Positions 15,535 to 24,999 of a DNA stretch of 64,000 nt are shown here, piece after piece. Where the stretch lies: positions 2,418,001 to 2,482,000 of the forward strand of contig NZ_CP043504.1 of assembly GCF_008365275.1 (NCBI RefSeq), in the 5' to 3' direction. A program made the position numbers and the translations under genes. This DNA comes from Protaetiibacter larvae (GTDB lineage Bacteria; Actinomycetota; Actinomycetes; Actinomycetales; Microbacteriaceae). The notes beneath the pieces were generated by a model. It had not been told where the DNA came from. It was given only the letters and a program-made list of their open reading frames with translations, and did not search any database. Position 1 is the stretch's first letter. Every line of letters begins with the position of its first letter.

Positions 15535-16746
15535 CTATTCTGGCACGTCCTGAGGCGAGGTGCTACCAGGGTCGACCGCATCGAGCGCGTCGAAGAGTCC
15601 GGTGCGCCACCAGGCGTAGTCGTGGCCGCCCGCGTAGCGGACGAGACCGGCCTCGGCTCCCCCGGCGACGGCGGCCGCGCGGAACGCCTCGGCACCCGTC
15701 ACCATGTCGCGCTCCTCCGACCCCACCTGGATGAGGAACCGCCCCGGGACCCGCACCCCGATGAGCGCGTCCAGCAGTTCGCCGCGCTGCCCCGCGGGCG
15801 GGCGCGGTGGCGCATCCGGCCGGAAGTGGAAGGAGCCCGACTGCACGATCGCCGTGGCGGCGAGATCCGGGCGGGTGGCGACGACGGCCGCCGCCGCGAG
15901 CCCGCCGTAGCTCTGGCCCGCGACAATCACCGACGCGGGGTCGGTGCACCCGACCGCCGGCAGCACGTCGTGCGCGAGGAGCGCCGACACTCGCGCCGGA
16001 TGCGGCAGCACGGCGGCGCGCTGGGCGTTCGTGCCCGCGGGCACGAACACGACCCGACGAGGCGATCCGCCCCACCGCGCGAAGGCGTCGAGTGCCCCGA
16101 TCCCCCGCCAGCGCTCGCCGTCGAAGAGCACGAGCAGCCCGACGGCATCCGCGTCCGGCTCCCACACCGTGAGCTCGAGTCCCGCCGCGGTGACCGCCGT
16201 GCGTGCTCGACCGGGCGAGAGCTTCGGCGCATCCGCATCCCACACGGCGTGCCGCCGCGACCCGGGCATCCGCAGCACCGAGGAGGTCTCGCCGAGCGGG
16301 TCGGGGATGCGGTCGGGATTGCGGGGGTCGGGGCGCCCGAGCCGGTGCACCCGCAGCCACCCCTCGCGGGTGCGCCCGGCGTCGATCGGCAGCTCGCGCG
16401 CCACCACCAGGCGATAGCTGAGTTCGAGCCCGTCCGGCAGCAGGTAGCCGAGGGCACGGTGGCGCGTTCCGGGGACCGGCCGCAACAGGGCGGGTCGGAT
16501 GTCGGTGCGGTGCCCGTCGGTGAGCCCGTTGAGGTGCACCATCGCGTCGTGCCCCTCCGGCACGTCCTCCGCGAGGAAGGTGACCTCGCGCAGCGCCCGT
16601 CCCGCCCTCCGCTGGACGCCGCCGACGGCCGGCCAGCCGCCCGCGACGGCGTCGGGGTGCGCCCCCGCCGCGAGGGCGCGGATGGCGTCCGTCTCGACGC
16701 GGAACGGGGCGCCGTCGACATCCAGCGGCGTGGCGCGCGCCGTCAT
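15535..16746 (-). CDS. Enterochelin esterase-like siderophore hydrolase
   Basis: A 403-residue protein. The first part (about 60-170, '[22 protein letters not shown]', '[11 protein letters not shown]') matches the enterochelin-esterase N-terminal domain, and the rest is an alpha/beta hydrolase of the esterase D type with nucleophile motif GQSYGG and a late 'GGHDYAWW' carrying the catalytic His. It would hydrolyse an imported ferric siderophore to release iron in the cytoplasm. The start overlaps the stop of the ATPase gene, making it the last gene of the iron-uptake operon. Confidence 0.85.
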   Translation of the reverse strand: MTARATPLDVDGAPFRVETDAIRALAAGAHPDAVAGGWPAVGGVQRRAGRALREVTFLAEDVPEGHDAMVHLNGLTDGHRTDIRPALLRPVPGTRHRALGYLLPDGLELSYRLVVARELPIDAGRTREGWLRVHRLGRPDPRNPDRIPDPLGETSSVLRMPGSRRHAVWDADAPKLSPGRARTAVTAAGLELTVWEPDADAVGLLVLFDGERWRGIGALDAFARWGGSPRRVVFVPAGTNAQRAAVLPHPARVSALLAHDVLPAVGCTDPASVIVAGQSYGGLAAAAVVATRPDLAATAIVQSGSFHFRPDAPPRPPAGQRGELLDALIGVRVPGRFLIQVGSEERDMVTGAEAFRAAAVAGGAEAGLVRYAGGHDYAWWRTGLFDALDAVDPGSTSPQDVPE

Positions 16747-17546
16747 CCGACGACCGCCTCGGGGCCGGCGAGCGGCACGACGAGCGGGGTTCCGGTGACC
16801 GGGTCGTCGATGATCCGCGCGCGGATGCCGAACACCCGCTCGAGCAGCTCGCTCGTCACCAGCTCGCCGGGCGCGCCCTCGGCGACGATCGCACCGTCTT
16901 TCATGACGACGAGGTGGCTGGCGTAGCGGGCGGCCTGGTTGAGGTCGTGCAGCACCGCGACGACCGTGTGGCCCTCGTCGCGCTGCAGCCGCCGGCACAG
17001 CTCCAGCACCTCGAGCTGGTGGGAGAGGTCGAGGAAGGTGGTCGGCTCGTCGAGCAGGAGCAGTCCGGTGCGCTGGGCGAGCACCATCGCGAGCAGCACG
17101 CGCTGCCGCTGCCCGCCCGAGAGCTCGTGGATGCCCCGCTCCGCGAACTCCTCGACGCCCGTGGCGCGCATGGCGGCATCCACGGCCTCCGCATCCTGGG
17201 CGGACCACTGCCGCAGCAGCGACTGGTGCGGGAACCGGCCGCGGGCCACGAGGTCGACGACGCTGATGCCGTCGGGCAGCTCGATCGCCTGCGGCAGCAG
17301 GGCGAGTCGCCTCGCGACCTCCTTCACGGGGTAGCCGTGGATGTCGCGGCCGTCGAGCACCACGCCACCCGCTTCGGGACGCAGCAGTCGGGCGAGGGCG
17401 CGCAGCAGCGTCGACTTGCCGCAGGCGTTCGGGCCCACGATCACCGTGAAGCCGGCGTCGGGGATCTCGAGCGACAGCCCGTCGACGACGGTGCGGCGCT
17501 CGTAGCCGAGCCGGAGCTCGTGGGCGGTCAGGCGGGATGGGGTCAC
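16743..17546 (-). CDS. Iron-siderophore ABC transporter ATP-binding protein
   Basis: A 267-residue FecE/FepC-type ATPase. Walker A is 'GPNACGKSTLLRAL' (an unusual Ala-Cys where Gly-Ser or Gly-Ala is usual), the signature 'ELSGGQRQRVLLAMVLAQ' and Walker B 'LLLLDEPTTFLDLSHQ' are intact. It powers the two permeases encoded immediately upstream. Confidence 0.94.
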   Translation of the reverse strand: MTPSRLTAHELRLGYERRTVVDGLSLEIPDAGFTVIVGPNACGKSTLLRALARLLRPEAGGVVLDGRDIHGYPVKEVARRLALLPQAIELPDGISVVDLVARGRFPHQSLLRQWSAQDAEAVDAAMRATGVEEFAERGIHELSGGQRQRVLLAMVLAQRTGLLLLDEPTTFLDLSHQLEVLELCRRLQRDEGHTVVAVLHDLNQAARYASHLVVMKDGAIVAEGAPGELVTSELLERVFGIRARIIDDPVTGTPLVVPLAGPEAVVG

Positions 17547-17558
17547 GATCGTCTTCCT

Positions 17559-18623
17559 TCAGAGGCGTGAGCGCGCGGGTCGGGCGAGCAGCCACAGCAG
17601 GTAGCCGCCGCCGAGCACGCCGGTCATGAGGCCGACGGGGGCGGACAGCTGCAACGGCAGGTGCTGGCTGAGCAGGTCGGCGCCGAGCAGCAGCACGGCG
17701 CCCATGAGGGCGGCCCCGACGAGCGGCGGACGCGTGCCGCGGCCGAGGCGCGCGGCGAGCTGCGGGGCGGCGAGGGCGACGAACGAGATCGGTCCGGCCG
17801 TGGCGGTGGCGAAGCCGACGAGCGCCACCGCGACGGTCATCGTGCCGTAGCGCAGCAGGCCCACCCGGATGCCGAGCTGCTGCGCGAGGTCGTCGCCGAG
17901 CTCCAGGGTGGCGAGGCGGCGCTGCAGCACCACGAGCACCGGCAGCAGCACGAGCACCGCGCCGACGACGGGGACCACCTCGTCCCAGCCGCGCGCGTTG
18001 AGGGTGCCGGTGAGCCAGATCTGGGCGAGGATCGCGTCATCGCGCTCCCCACGGGTCAGCAGCAGATCGTTGAATGCCGCCAGCAGCGCCCCGACGCCGA
18101 TGCCGACCAGCACGAGGCGGTAGCCGGCATCCCGTGCACCCCGCCTCCGGGCGAGCAGCGCGACGAGCAGCGCGGTCGCCACTCCCCCGAGCACCGCCGC
18201 GAGCGAGACCCCCGCGGGTGGCGCCTGCAGCAGCAGGATCGCGGTGATGGCGCCGGTGGCCGCCCCCGTGACGAAGCCGATGACGTCGGGCGAGCCGAGC
18301 GGGTTGCGCGAGAGCGACTGGAAGACGGCGCCCGAGAGTCCGAGCGCCGCGCCGACGGCGAGCGCGCCGACCAGACGGGGAAGGCGGATGAGCACCACGA
18401 CGCGCTCGACGGGGCCGGGAGCGGTGCCCGCGACGAGGTCGGCGAGATCCTGGGGCGCGATCGCGTAGGTGCCGGTGAACACCGCGATCACCGCGAGCGG
18501 GACGAGCAGCGCGGCGAGCACGACGGCCACCCGGGCGGGTCGGGGATGCCAGCGGAACGAGACGCGCCCTCCGCCGCCGCGGAACACCCGCGCGGCACCC
18601 GCGGCGCGATCCTGCCCGCTCAC
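17559..18623 (-). CDS. Iron-siderophore ABC transporter permease, second subunit
   Basis: A 354-residue FecCD-family permease with about nine to ten membrane spans. 'RLPRLVGALAVGAALGLSGAVFQSLSRNPLGSPDVIGF' is the family signature. The GTG start overlaps the stop of the preceding permease (GTGA). It forms a heterodimer with that subunit. Confidence 0.93.
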   Translation of the reverse strand: MSGQDRAAGAARVFRGGGGRVSFRWHPRPARVAVVLAALLVPLAVIAVFTGTYAIAPQDLADLVAGTAPGPVERVVVLIRLPRLVGALAVGAALGLSGAVFQSLSRNPLGSPDVIGFVTGAATGAITAILLLQAPPAGVSLAAVLGGVATALLVALLARRRGARDAGYRLVLVGIGVGALLAAFNDLLLTRGERDDAILAQIWLTGTLNARGWDEVVPVVGAVLVLLPVLVVLQRRLATLELGDDLAQQLGIRVGLLRYGTMTVAVALVGFATATAGPISFVALAAPQLAARLGRGTRPPLVGAALMGAVLLLGADLLSQHLPLQLSAPVGLMTGVLGGGYLLWLLARPARSRL

Positions 18624-19687
18624 AGTCGCACCAGCCGGCGCCGACGCACGATGAGGATGAACACGGGGGCGCCGATGAGCGCCGTGACGATCGAGGTGGG
18701 CAGCTCGGCGGGCGAGCGCAGGATGCGCGCCAGGATGTCGGCCCCGAGGATCACGACGACCGCCCAGACCATGGCGAGCGGCATCACCCAGCGGTAGTCG
18801 GGGCCGACGAGCATGCGCACGCCGAGCGCGGCGAGCAGGCCGACGAAGCCGATCGGCCCGGCGGCGGCCGTGGCGGTGCCGGCCAGGACGACCACGACGA
18901 GCAGGCCGAGCCCGGCGGTGCGACGCGGGTCGACCCCGAGCGCGCGGCCGGTGTCCCAGCCCAACGCTGCAGCGTTGAGCGCCCGCGTGAGCAGCAGGGC
19001 GAGTGCGGCGGCGGGCGCCACGATCGCCGCGGTCGTCGCCACGACCTCCCAGGAGCGGCCCTGCAGGGAGCCGACCACCCAGTGCCGGAAGGCGTCGAAC
19101 ACCTCGGGGAAGTTGATGAGCAGCACCTGCGTGTAGGCGCCCAGCACGACGCTGAGCGCGGCGCCGGCGAGCACGAGCCGCACGGGGTCGGTGCCGCGGC
19201 GGAACGCCCCGCCGAGCGCGCCGACGACGATCGCGGCCGCCGCCGCGCCCACGAAGGCGAACAGGGCGTGCCCGAAGGGGCCGGCGTGCGCGCCGAGCGA
19301 GATCGCCGTGGCGGCGGCAGCGGCGGCGCCCGCGTTGATGCCGAGCAGTCCCGGTTCGGCGAGCGGATTGCGGGTGAGGGCCTGCATGGTCGTTGCGGCC
19401 GCACCGAGCGCCACCCCGACGGCGATCCCGAGCAGGGTGCGCGGCAGCCGCAGCTCGAGCACGATGAGCTGCTGCGTGCTCGTGCGATCCGCATCGGTGA
19501 GCGCCTGCCAGATCAGCTCGGGCGGCACCGGCTGGGCGCCCACCATGACGCTCTCGATCGCGAGCAGGACGGCCAGCACGAGCCCGGCGCCGAGCGCGAC
19601 CCCCGCCCGTCGGGAGGCGCGCGGAACGCGCCGCCGGCGGCTGGCCGGCGGCGCGTCCGCGTGCGATGCGGTGCGGATGGCGGTCAG
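18620..19687 (-). CDS. Iron-siderophore ABC transporter permease, first subunit
   Basis: A FecCD-family permease of about 355 residues with the signature 'RLPRTLLGIAVGVALGAAATTMQALTRNPLAEPGLLGI' and multiple spans. The start is uncertain: no ATG, GTG or TTG lies in frame before the first span, but a CTG at 19687-19685 overlaps the upstream stop (CTGA) and would give 'MTAIRTASHADAP'. That codon is used here. A perfect 16-bp palindrome (CAACGCTGCAGCGTTG, 18962-18977) lies inside the coding region. Confidence 0.88.
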   Translation of the reverse strand: MTAIRTASHADAPPASRRRRVPRASRRAGVALGAGLVLAVLLAIESVMVGAQPVPPELIWQALTDADRTSTQQLIVLELRLPRTLLGIAVGVALGAAATTMQALTRNPLAEPGLLGINAGAAAAAATAISLGAHAGPFGHALFAFVGAAAAAIVVGALGGAFRRGTDPVRLVLAGAALSVVLGAYTQVLLINFPEVFDAFRHWVVGSLQGRSWEVVATTAAIVAPAAALALLLTRALNAAALGWDTGRALGVDPRRTAGLGLLVVVVLAGTATAAAGPIGFVGLLAALGVRMLVGPDYRWVMPLAMVWAVVVILGADILARILRSPAELPTSIVTALIGAPVFILIVRRRRLVRL

Positions 19688-20670
19688 GCGAACGCCTTCT
19701 CGATCGCCGCGACCACGCCGAGGGCGCTGTAGTAGTCGATGCGGAACGAGGTGGCGCCGAGCGGGACGATGCCGTCGGAGGTGACGGCCGGGGCGTTGGC
19801 GAACACGGGCGTCGCGGCGAGCGCCTCGGCATCCGACTCCTCCCCCGACACGAGGAACACCGTCTGGCCGGTGAGGGCGACCGCCGAGTTCTCGAGCGAG
19901 ACGAAGGCGAAGTCGTTGCGCGGCTGCTCGCTCGTGTCGAACTCGTCGGGCGCACCCTCGACCGTGAAGCCGAGCGCGGTCAGCAGTTGAGCGTGGGCGC
20001 CCTGCGGCTTCGCGAAGGCGAGGTCGTATTCCGCACCCGAGAACACGACGGCGTTCGCGGTGCCCTCCGGCACGGTGATCTCCCCCGCCACGCGGGCGAC
20101 CTCGGCGTCGAACGACTCGACCAGCTGCGCGGCCTGCTCCTCGAGCCCGGTCGCCTCGCCGAGCTTCTCGGCGAGCAGCTGCCAGCTGTCGGCGCCGTAG
20201 TCGAGCACGATCGTCGGCGCGATCTCGGAGAGCGCCTCGTACTGGTCGGCGGTCGAGTCGGCGCCCGTCGTGGAGACCACGATGAGGTCGGGTTCGGCCG
20301 CGATCACGGCCTCCTCGTCGAACTCCAGGTCGGGGTAGAGCACCTCGACCCCGGCGTCGGCGGCGGCATCCGACCACTGCGCGAAGAAGCCGTTGTCGTC
20401 GGCGATGCCGCCGGGGCTCGTCGCCGAGCTCGCGACGACGGGCGCGCCGATCGCCAGCAGGGTGCCGGTGAGAGTGAGCGAGGTCGAGACGATGCGGACC
20501 GGTTTGGCCGGGATCTCGGTCTCGCCGAGCTCGTGCTCGATGACGCGCGGCCAGCTCTCGTCGGCGGCCGCGCGCTCTCCGGGTGCCGTGGTGGTGGGAG
20601 CGCACCCGGAGAGGGCGAGGCCCGCGGCGAGCGCGACCGCGAGGGCGGCGCGCAGGGTGGGTCGTGACAT
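19684..20670 (-). CDS. Iron-siderophore ABC transporter substrate-binding lipoprotein
   Basis: A 328-residue FepB-like protein. The ATG at 20670 gives a lipoprotein signal 'LAVALAAGLALSGC' with the modified cysteine at the lipobox. The periplasmic-binding fold shows 'KPVRIVSTSLTLTGTLLAIGAPVVASS', 'PDLIVVSTTGADSTADQYEALSEIAPTIVLDYG' and a terminal 'RIDYYSALGVVAAIEKAFA'. It would deliver a ferric, probably catecholate-type, siderophore to the permeases. Confidence 0.92.
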   Translation of the reverse strand: MSRPTLRAALAVALAAGLALSGCAPTTTAPGERAAADESWPRVIEHELGETEIPAKPVRIVSTSLTLTGTLLAIGAPVVASSATSPGGIADDNGFFAQWSDAAADAGVEVLYPDLEFDEEAVIAAEPDLIVVSTTGADSTADQYEALSEIAPTIVLDYGADSWQLLAEKLGEATGLEEQAAQLVESFDAEVARVAGEITVPEGTANAVVFSGAEYDLAFAKPQGAHAQLLTALGFTVEGAPDEFDTSEQPRNDFAFVSLENSAVALTGQTVFLVSGEESDAEALAATPVFANAPAVTSDGIVPLGATSFRIDYYSALGVVAAIEKAFA

Positions 20671-20729
20671 GGGTCTTCCTTGTCGATTCGCTGTGCTGAT
20701 CCGTCCGCGTGGACGGCGACGGGGATCCG

Positions 20730-21545
20730 TCAGTCCTCGAGGTCCGCGTGGTGGTCGTGGGCGGCGACACCGGATTTCCAGTAGCCGTCCACCTCCCACC
20801 GTTCGCGGGCGATCCCGCGCTCGCGTAGCAGGCGGCGCGCGGGGATGAGGCTGCGTGCCTCCCCGGCCATCCAGATGAAGGTGTCCTCGTCGTCGAGGTC
20901 CTCGGATGCCAGGGCGGCGGTCAGCGCAGCGCCGCGGTCGCCGTCGACCGGGAGCAGCAGGGTTCGGAGCGTGACGCCGGGGCGGGCGGCGTCGAGGAAC
21001 TCGTCGGGGGTCGTCGAGAGCCCGATGACCGTGGCGGGACGACCGTCGAGATCGTCGAGGAAACGGGCGAGGGCGGGCTGCGCGGTCTCGTCGGCGACGA
21101 AGAGGTAGCGCGCGTAGTCGTCGGGGTAGAGGTGCGAGCCGCGAGGCCCGAGCACCCCCACCTCGTCACCGGGAGCGACGCGCTCGGCCCAGCGCCCGGC
21201 GGGACCGTGCGGGTGCAGCACGAGGTCGATCCACAGTTCGCCCGCCGCCGGGTCGAGGCGGCGCACGGTGTAGTCGCGCAGGATGGGCGGCGTGACCGGG
21301 CGCTCGATCCGATCGTCCACCACGTCCGGAACCCGGAGCTCTCCCGTGAGCTCGTCGGGCAGCACGAGCTTCACGTGGTCGGTGCTCGCGAAGGCGGGGA
21401 AGGGGAACCCGGCCTCGAGCGCCTCGCCCCCGAGCACGACGCGGCGCATGCGCGCGGTGAGCGACTCGACGCGCAGCACCGTCAACCGGCGGGAACGCAG
21501 GGGGTGCATGACGGTGCGGATGCGGCGGGGGGTGTGTGACGACAT
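20730..21545 (-). CDS. Siderophore-interacting protein (flavin reductase of the ViuB/SIP family)
   Basis: This 271-residue protein has the SIP layout: an FAD-binding barrel ('LTARMRRVVLGGEALEAGFPFPAFASTDHVKLVLP', 'RDYTVRRLDPAAGELWIDLVLHPHGPAGRWAE') and a C-terminal NAD(P)H-binding half ('YLFVADETAQPALARFLDDL', ending 'YWKSGVAAHD'). It reduces ferric siderophore to release iron. It is the first gene of the six-gene uptake operon, behind an iron box. Confidence 0.94.
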   Translation of the reverse strand: MSSHTPRRIRTVMHPLRSRRLTVLRVESLTARMRRVVLGGEALEAGFPFPAFASTDHVKLVLPDELTGELRVPDVVDDRIERPVTPPILRDYTVRRLDPAAGELWIDLVLHPHGPAGRWAERVAPGDEVGVLGPRGSHLYPDDYARYLFVADETAQPALARFLDDLDGRPATVIGLSTTPDEFLDAARPGVTLRTLLLPVDGDRGAALTAALASEDLDDEDTFIWMAGEARSLIPARRLLRERGIARERWEVDGYWKSGVAAHDHHADLED

Positions 21546-21572
21546 GGCTTTCCAGAGGGGTACCTGGTGAGC

Positions 21573-21586
21573 TTAGGATTACCTAA
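21573..21586. promoter_or_regulatory. DtxR/IdeR-type iron box
   Basis: TTAGGATTACCTAA matches the inner 14 bases of the DtxR/IdeR consensus (TTAGGCTAACCTAA) at 12 positions. It lies in the 99-bp region between the leftward siderophore operon and the rightward AraC-type regulator, so one bound repressor could silence both under iron-rich conditions. Confidence 0.75.
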
Positions 21587-21644
21587 CTAGCGCCGATCCC
21601 GATGATCGGACACCTTCCCCGCCCGCAGGACTCCGAGGAGCGCC

Positions 21645-22370
21645 ATGACCGCGCACGCACCGCGACTGCGCGACAGCGTCGCCCACGTGCATCCGGTCGA
21701 CGAGCTCACCTGGGTGGCGTCGGGGCACTCGACCGTGCTCATCGACGAGGTGCCGTGGCAGCTCGACACCCGGACGGCGTTGCTCATCCCGTCCGGTGTC
21801 GAGCACGTCGTGGTGCCGCGACCCGACTCGCTCGTCTTCCCGGTGCTCGTCCCGGAACTCGCCACGGCGACCGGCGTGGAACGGCCCGTGCTCATCCGGC
21901 GCGGCGGTGCGCTCGACGATCTCGTCGCGGTCGTGCTGCAGCCCGGACTCGCCGAAGAAGGCGCGGTGCCCGCCGCCCACCAGCGGATCCGCGAACTGCT
22001 GCCGTGCCTCGTCGACGACCGCCCCACCCTGCCGGTCGACGACCGCGCCCGTCAGGTGGCGCGCGCGATCCTGGCCTCCCCCGGCGACGAGCGCTCGCTC
22101 GAGGAGTGGGCGACCAGCTGCCACACCTCGAGCAAGACCCTGCAGCGCTCGTTCCGGCGCGAGACCGGGCTCACCTTCCCGCAGTGGCGTCAGGCGGCGC
22201 GGCTGAGCGCGGCGCGGCGGATGCTGGACGCCGGAGCGCCCGTCGCCCACGTCGCGCGCGCGGTCGGCTACGCCGGGGCGACACCGTTCATCGAGGCGTT
22301 CCGGCGGAGATACGGGACGACGCCGGCACGCGCTCGCGCGGCCTCCTCCGCGACAGGGCGACGCCCGTGA
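21645..22370 (+). CDS. AraC-family transcriptional regulator
   Basis: The 241-residue protein has an N-terminal cupin-like sensing region ('SGHSTVLIDEVPWQLDTRTALLIPSGVEHVVV') and a C-terminal double helix-turn-helix (about 140-228, 'SLEEWATSCHTSSKTLQRSFRRETGLTFPQWRQAARLSAARRML' then 'VGYAGATPFIEAFRRRYGTTP'). Divergence from the siderophore operon across an iron box suggests it activates iron uptake. Its 3' end overlaps the convergent exporter gene by 83 bases. Confidence 0.92.
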   Translation: MTAHAPRLRDSVAHVHPVDELTWVASGHSTVLIDEVPWQLDTRTALLIPSGVEHVVVPRPDSLVFPVLVPELATATGVERPVLIRRGGALDDLVAVVLQPGLAEEGAVPAAHQRIRELLPCLVDDRPTLPVDDRARQVARAILASPGDERSLEEWATSCHTSSKTLQRSFRRETGLTFPQWRQAARLSAARRMLDAGAPVAHVARAVGYAGATPFIEAFRRRYGTTPARARAASSATGRRP

Positions 22371-23220
22371 GGCACAGCACGCCGCCGATCACGGCGAGCA
22401 CGCCGGGCACCTCCCGGAATACGAGCCAGCCCGCGAGGATCGCGAGCGGCGGCACGAGATACGTCGAGATCCCGAGCTGCCCGGCGGGCACCCGGGCGAG
22501 CGCGTAGCCCCAGCTCGTGAAGGCGAGCGCCGTCGGGACGACGCCGAGATAGACGACGCCCCACAGCGCCGCGGACGAGGCGACGGAAGCCTCCGCGACC
22601 AGCTGCCCGGCGAACGGCAGGCAGGCGACCATGCCGATCACGCAGCCGAGGAAGGTGACCTGCACGGGCGGAAGGCGGCGTACGAGCGGCTTCTGGGCGA
22701 GCACCCCGACCGCGTAGGTCACCGCCGACGCGACCGCCCAGATCACGCCCGCCACGTCGATCCGGCCCCCGGAACCGAAGACGCTCGTCGCGAGCCCGAT
22801 GAGCAGCACCCCGGTGAACGCGACCCCGGCACCGATCGCGAGCCAACGCGGGATGCCCTCGCCGAGGAAGAGCCCCGCACCCAGGGCGATCAGGATGGGG
22901 CCGATGTTCACGATCATCGCGGTCGTGCCCGCGTCGAGGGTGTGCTCGGCGAGGTTCAGCGTCACGTTGTACGCGCCGAACCAGGCCACCCCGTAGAGCA
23001 CGAGCAGCGCCCACTCGCGGCCGCTCGGGCGCAGCCAGCGACGCGTGACCAGCAGGAGCGCGCCGATCGCCACGGAGCCCGCCGTGAGCCGGCCGAGCGC
23101 GAGCGCTCCCCCGCCGATCTCGGGCGCGACGCCGCGGATCACGATGAACGCGCTCGCCCAGGCGAGCACCGTGAACCCGATGGCGGCCAGCACGGCGGGC
23201 GAGAGACGAGTGGTGGGCAT
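22288..23220 (-). CDS. EamA/DMT-family transporter
   Basis: A 310-residue membrane protein with about ten spans and two EamA repeats ('AAIGFTVLAWASAFIVIRG', 'GVVYLGVVPTALAFTSWGYALARVPAGQLGISTYLVPPLAILAGWLVF'). Family members export amino acids or other small metabolites; the substrate here is unknown. The 3' end overlaps the AraC regulator gene convergently, which could make the two genes interfere. Confidence 0.92.
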   Translation of the reverse strand: MPTTRLSPAVLAAIGFTVLAWASAFIVIRGVAPEIGGGALALGRLTAGSVAIGALLLVTRRWLRPSGREWALLVLYGVAWFGAYNVTLNLAEHTLDAGTTAMIVNIGPILIALGAGLFLGEGIPRWLAIGAGVAFTGVLLIGLATSVFGSGGRIDVAGVIWAVASAVTYAVGVLAQKPLVRRLPPVQVTFLGCVIGMVACLPFAGQLVAEASVASSAALWGVVYLGVVPTALAFTSWGYALARVPAGQLGISTYLVPPLAILAGWLVFREVPGVLAVIGGVLCLTGVALSRRRPRERVPASSRISAGTPR

Positions 23221-23320
23221 CCCGCCACGCTACGCGCGACGCCCGACGCGCACCGTCGCCCCACTGCCATCTGCTGACGCAATCCCGCCACGGATGCGGC
23301 CGGGCTGTCAGACTCTGCGG

Positions 23321-24469
23321 ATGGAGATCCCCTTCGCGCCGTCGGCCCGCGGCACGGTCGGCATCGAGTGGGAGCTCATGCTCGTCGACCCCGCGACCGG
23401 GCAGCTCGCGGGCCGCGGACCCGAGGTGCTCGAACGGGTCGCGGCGGCCGCCGACCCGGAGGCCCGGCACACCGTGACGGGCGAACTGCTCACCAACACG
23501 GTCGAGGTGACGAGCGGCGTGGGGCGGGACGTCGCCGAGGCGACCGCCGACATCGCCGCCGCGATCGCCGAGGTGCGCACCGCCACCGAGCCGCTCGGGC
23601 TCGAGCTCATGTGCGCGGGCAGCCACCCCTTCGCCCAGTGGTACGACCAGACCGTCACCGACAAGACCCGGTACCACACCCTCATCCAGCGCACCCAGTG
23701 GTGGGGGCGCAACATGATGATCTGGGGCGTGCACGTGCACATCGGGGTCGAGGACGTGCGCAAGGTGATGCCGCTCGTGAACGCGCTGCTGTGCTCGCTG
23801 CCGCAGCTGCAGGCGCTCGCCGCGTCGAGCCCGTTCTGGGCGGGCGAACGCACCGGCTACGCGTCGAACCGGGCGCTCGTCTTCCAGCAGCTGCCGACCG
23901 CCGGGCTGCCCTGGCTGCTCGAGGACTGGGCCGGCTTCGAGGGCTACCTCGACGACATGGTGCGCACCGGGATCATGGCGGACGCCACCGAGGTGCGCTG
24001 GGACATCCGCCCGGCGCCGCGGTGGGGCACCATCGAGATCCGGGCATGCGACGGGATGTCGACGCTGCCCGAGCTCGCGAGCGTCGCGGCGCTCGCCCAG
24101 GTGCTCGTGGAGCACCTCTCCCGCGAGCTCGACGCGGGACGCGAACTGCCGGGGCTGCCGCCCTGGTATCACCGTGAGAACAAGTGGCGGGCGGCGCGCT
24201 ACGGGCTCGAGGCGGAGCTCATCGTCGACCGCGCGGGCCGCGAGCGGCCGGTCGGGGCGCACCTCGAGGAGCTGCTCGATGAGCTCGCGCCGATCGCCGA
24301 CGAGCTCGGCTGCGCCTCCGAGCTCGCGGGCGTGCGCCGCACCCTCGACACGGGCGCGAGCTACCAGCGGCAGCTCGCCGTGGCGGATGCCGCGGGCGGC
24401 GAGCTGGGCGCGGTGGCCGCGCACCTCATCCGCGAGTTCCGCGAAGGTCCGGCGGCGAGCACGCGCTGA
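23321..24469 (+). CDS. Glutamate-cysteine ligase-like carboxylate-amine ligase (YbdK type)
   Basis: A 382-residue GCS2-family enzyme that joins a carboxylate to an amine with ATP. 'GTVGIEWELMLVDPATGQL', 'GELLTNTVEVTSGVG', 'MIWGVHVHIGVED' and 'RPAPRWGTIEIRACDG' are family hallmarks for substrate and metal binding. The ATG at 23321 begins the family homology. In actinobacteria relatives are either YbdK or EgtA-like; no ergothioneine genes are nearby, so the general name is safer. Confidence 0.9.
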   Translation: MEIPFAPSARGTVGIEWELMLVDPATGQLAGRGPEVLERVAAAADPEARHTVTGELLTNTVEVTSGVGRDVAEATADIAAAIAEVRTATEPLGLELMCAGSHPFAQWYDQTVTDKTRYHTLIQRTQWWGRNMMIWGVHVHIGVEDVRKVMPLVNALLCSLPQLQALAASSPFWAGERTGYASNRALVFQQLPTAGLPWLLEDWAGFEGYLDDMVRTGIMADATEVRWDIRPAPRWGTIEIRACDGMSTLPELASVAALAQVLVEHLSRELDAGRELPGLPPWYHRENKWRAARYGLEAELIVDRAGRERPVGAHLEELLDELAPIADELGCASELAGVRRTLDTGASYQRQLAVADAAGGELGAVAAHLIREFREGPAASTR

Positions 24470-24541
24470 GGTATCAGCGCACCCGAGGCTCGCTCCTGTT
24501 CTGCGACGGTCCCGAGCGAGGCCGGCTGAGGAGAAGAGACC

Positions 24542-24982
24542 ATGTGGGACCCCGAACATTTCCCCGGCGCCGACAACGTGCCGTGGCAGCTGCTGATCCG
24601 GGCGCGGTTCGCGTTCGAGATCGACGCGGTGATCGCCTCGCAGATCGTGCACGCTCTCGCCGAGGTGCTGCCGACGAAGGCCGTCGTCCAGCTCTCCCGA
24701 GCCGCCACCCAGGCGGTGGCCGCCGGATCGCGTGCGAAGGTCGCCCCCGAGACCACCCTCGGCGCGCTCTCCGCGGCGGCCGACTTCGACGACTGGTGCG
24801 GCACCACGTGGCCCCGCTGGCCGTTCCCGTGGCCCGGCCCGCGCCGTTTCGAGGATCTCGTGGATCCGATCGCCGTCCTGACGATCGACCAGGCGCGCAC
24901 CTTCCTCGGTGCGGCCTCGCCCGAGTTCCAGAAGGGCTTCGGCGCGGCGCTCGACGACATCGCGGGCGGCTTCGCCCGCTGA
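24542..24982 (+). CDS. Hypothetical protein
   Basis: A 146-residue soluble protein beginning 'MWDPEHFPGADNVPWQLLIRARFAFEIDAVIASQ' with a helical, alanine-rich middle and an aromatic 'FDDWCGTTWPRWPFPWPGPRRFEDL' section. No family was recognised. It follows a GAGGAGAAGAGACC ribosome site. It is the last rightward gene before a perfect inverted repeat and a convergent LLM gene. Confidence 0.6.
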   Translation: MWDPEHFPGADNVPWQLLIRARFAFEIDAVIASQIVHALAEVLPTKAVVQLSRAATQAVAAGSRAKVAPETTLGALSAAADFDDWCGTTWPRWPFPWPGPRRFEDLVDPIAVLTIDQARTFLGAASPEFQKGFGAALDDIAGGFAR

Positions 24983-24999
24983 TCCGACCGTCGTCGGCG

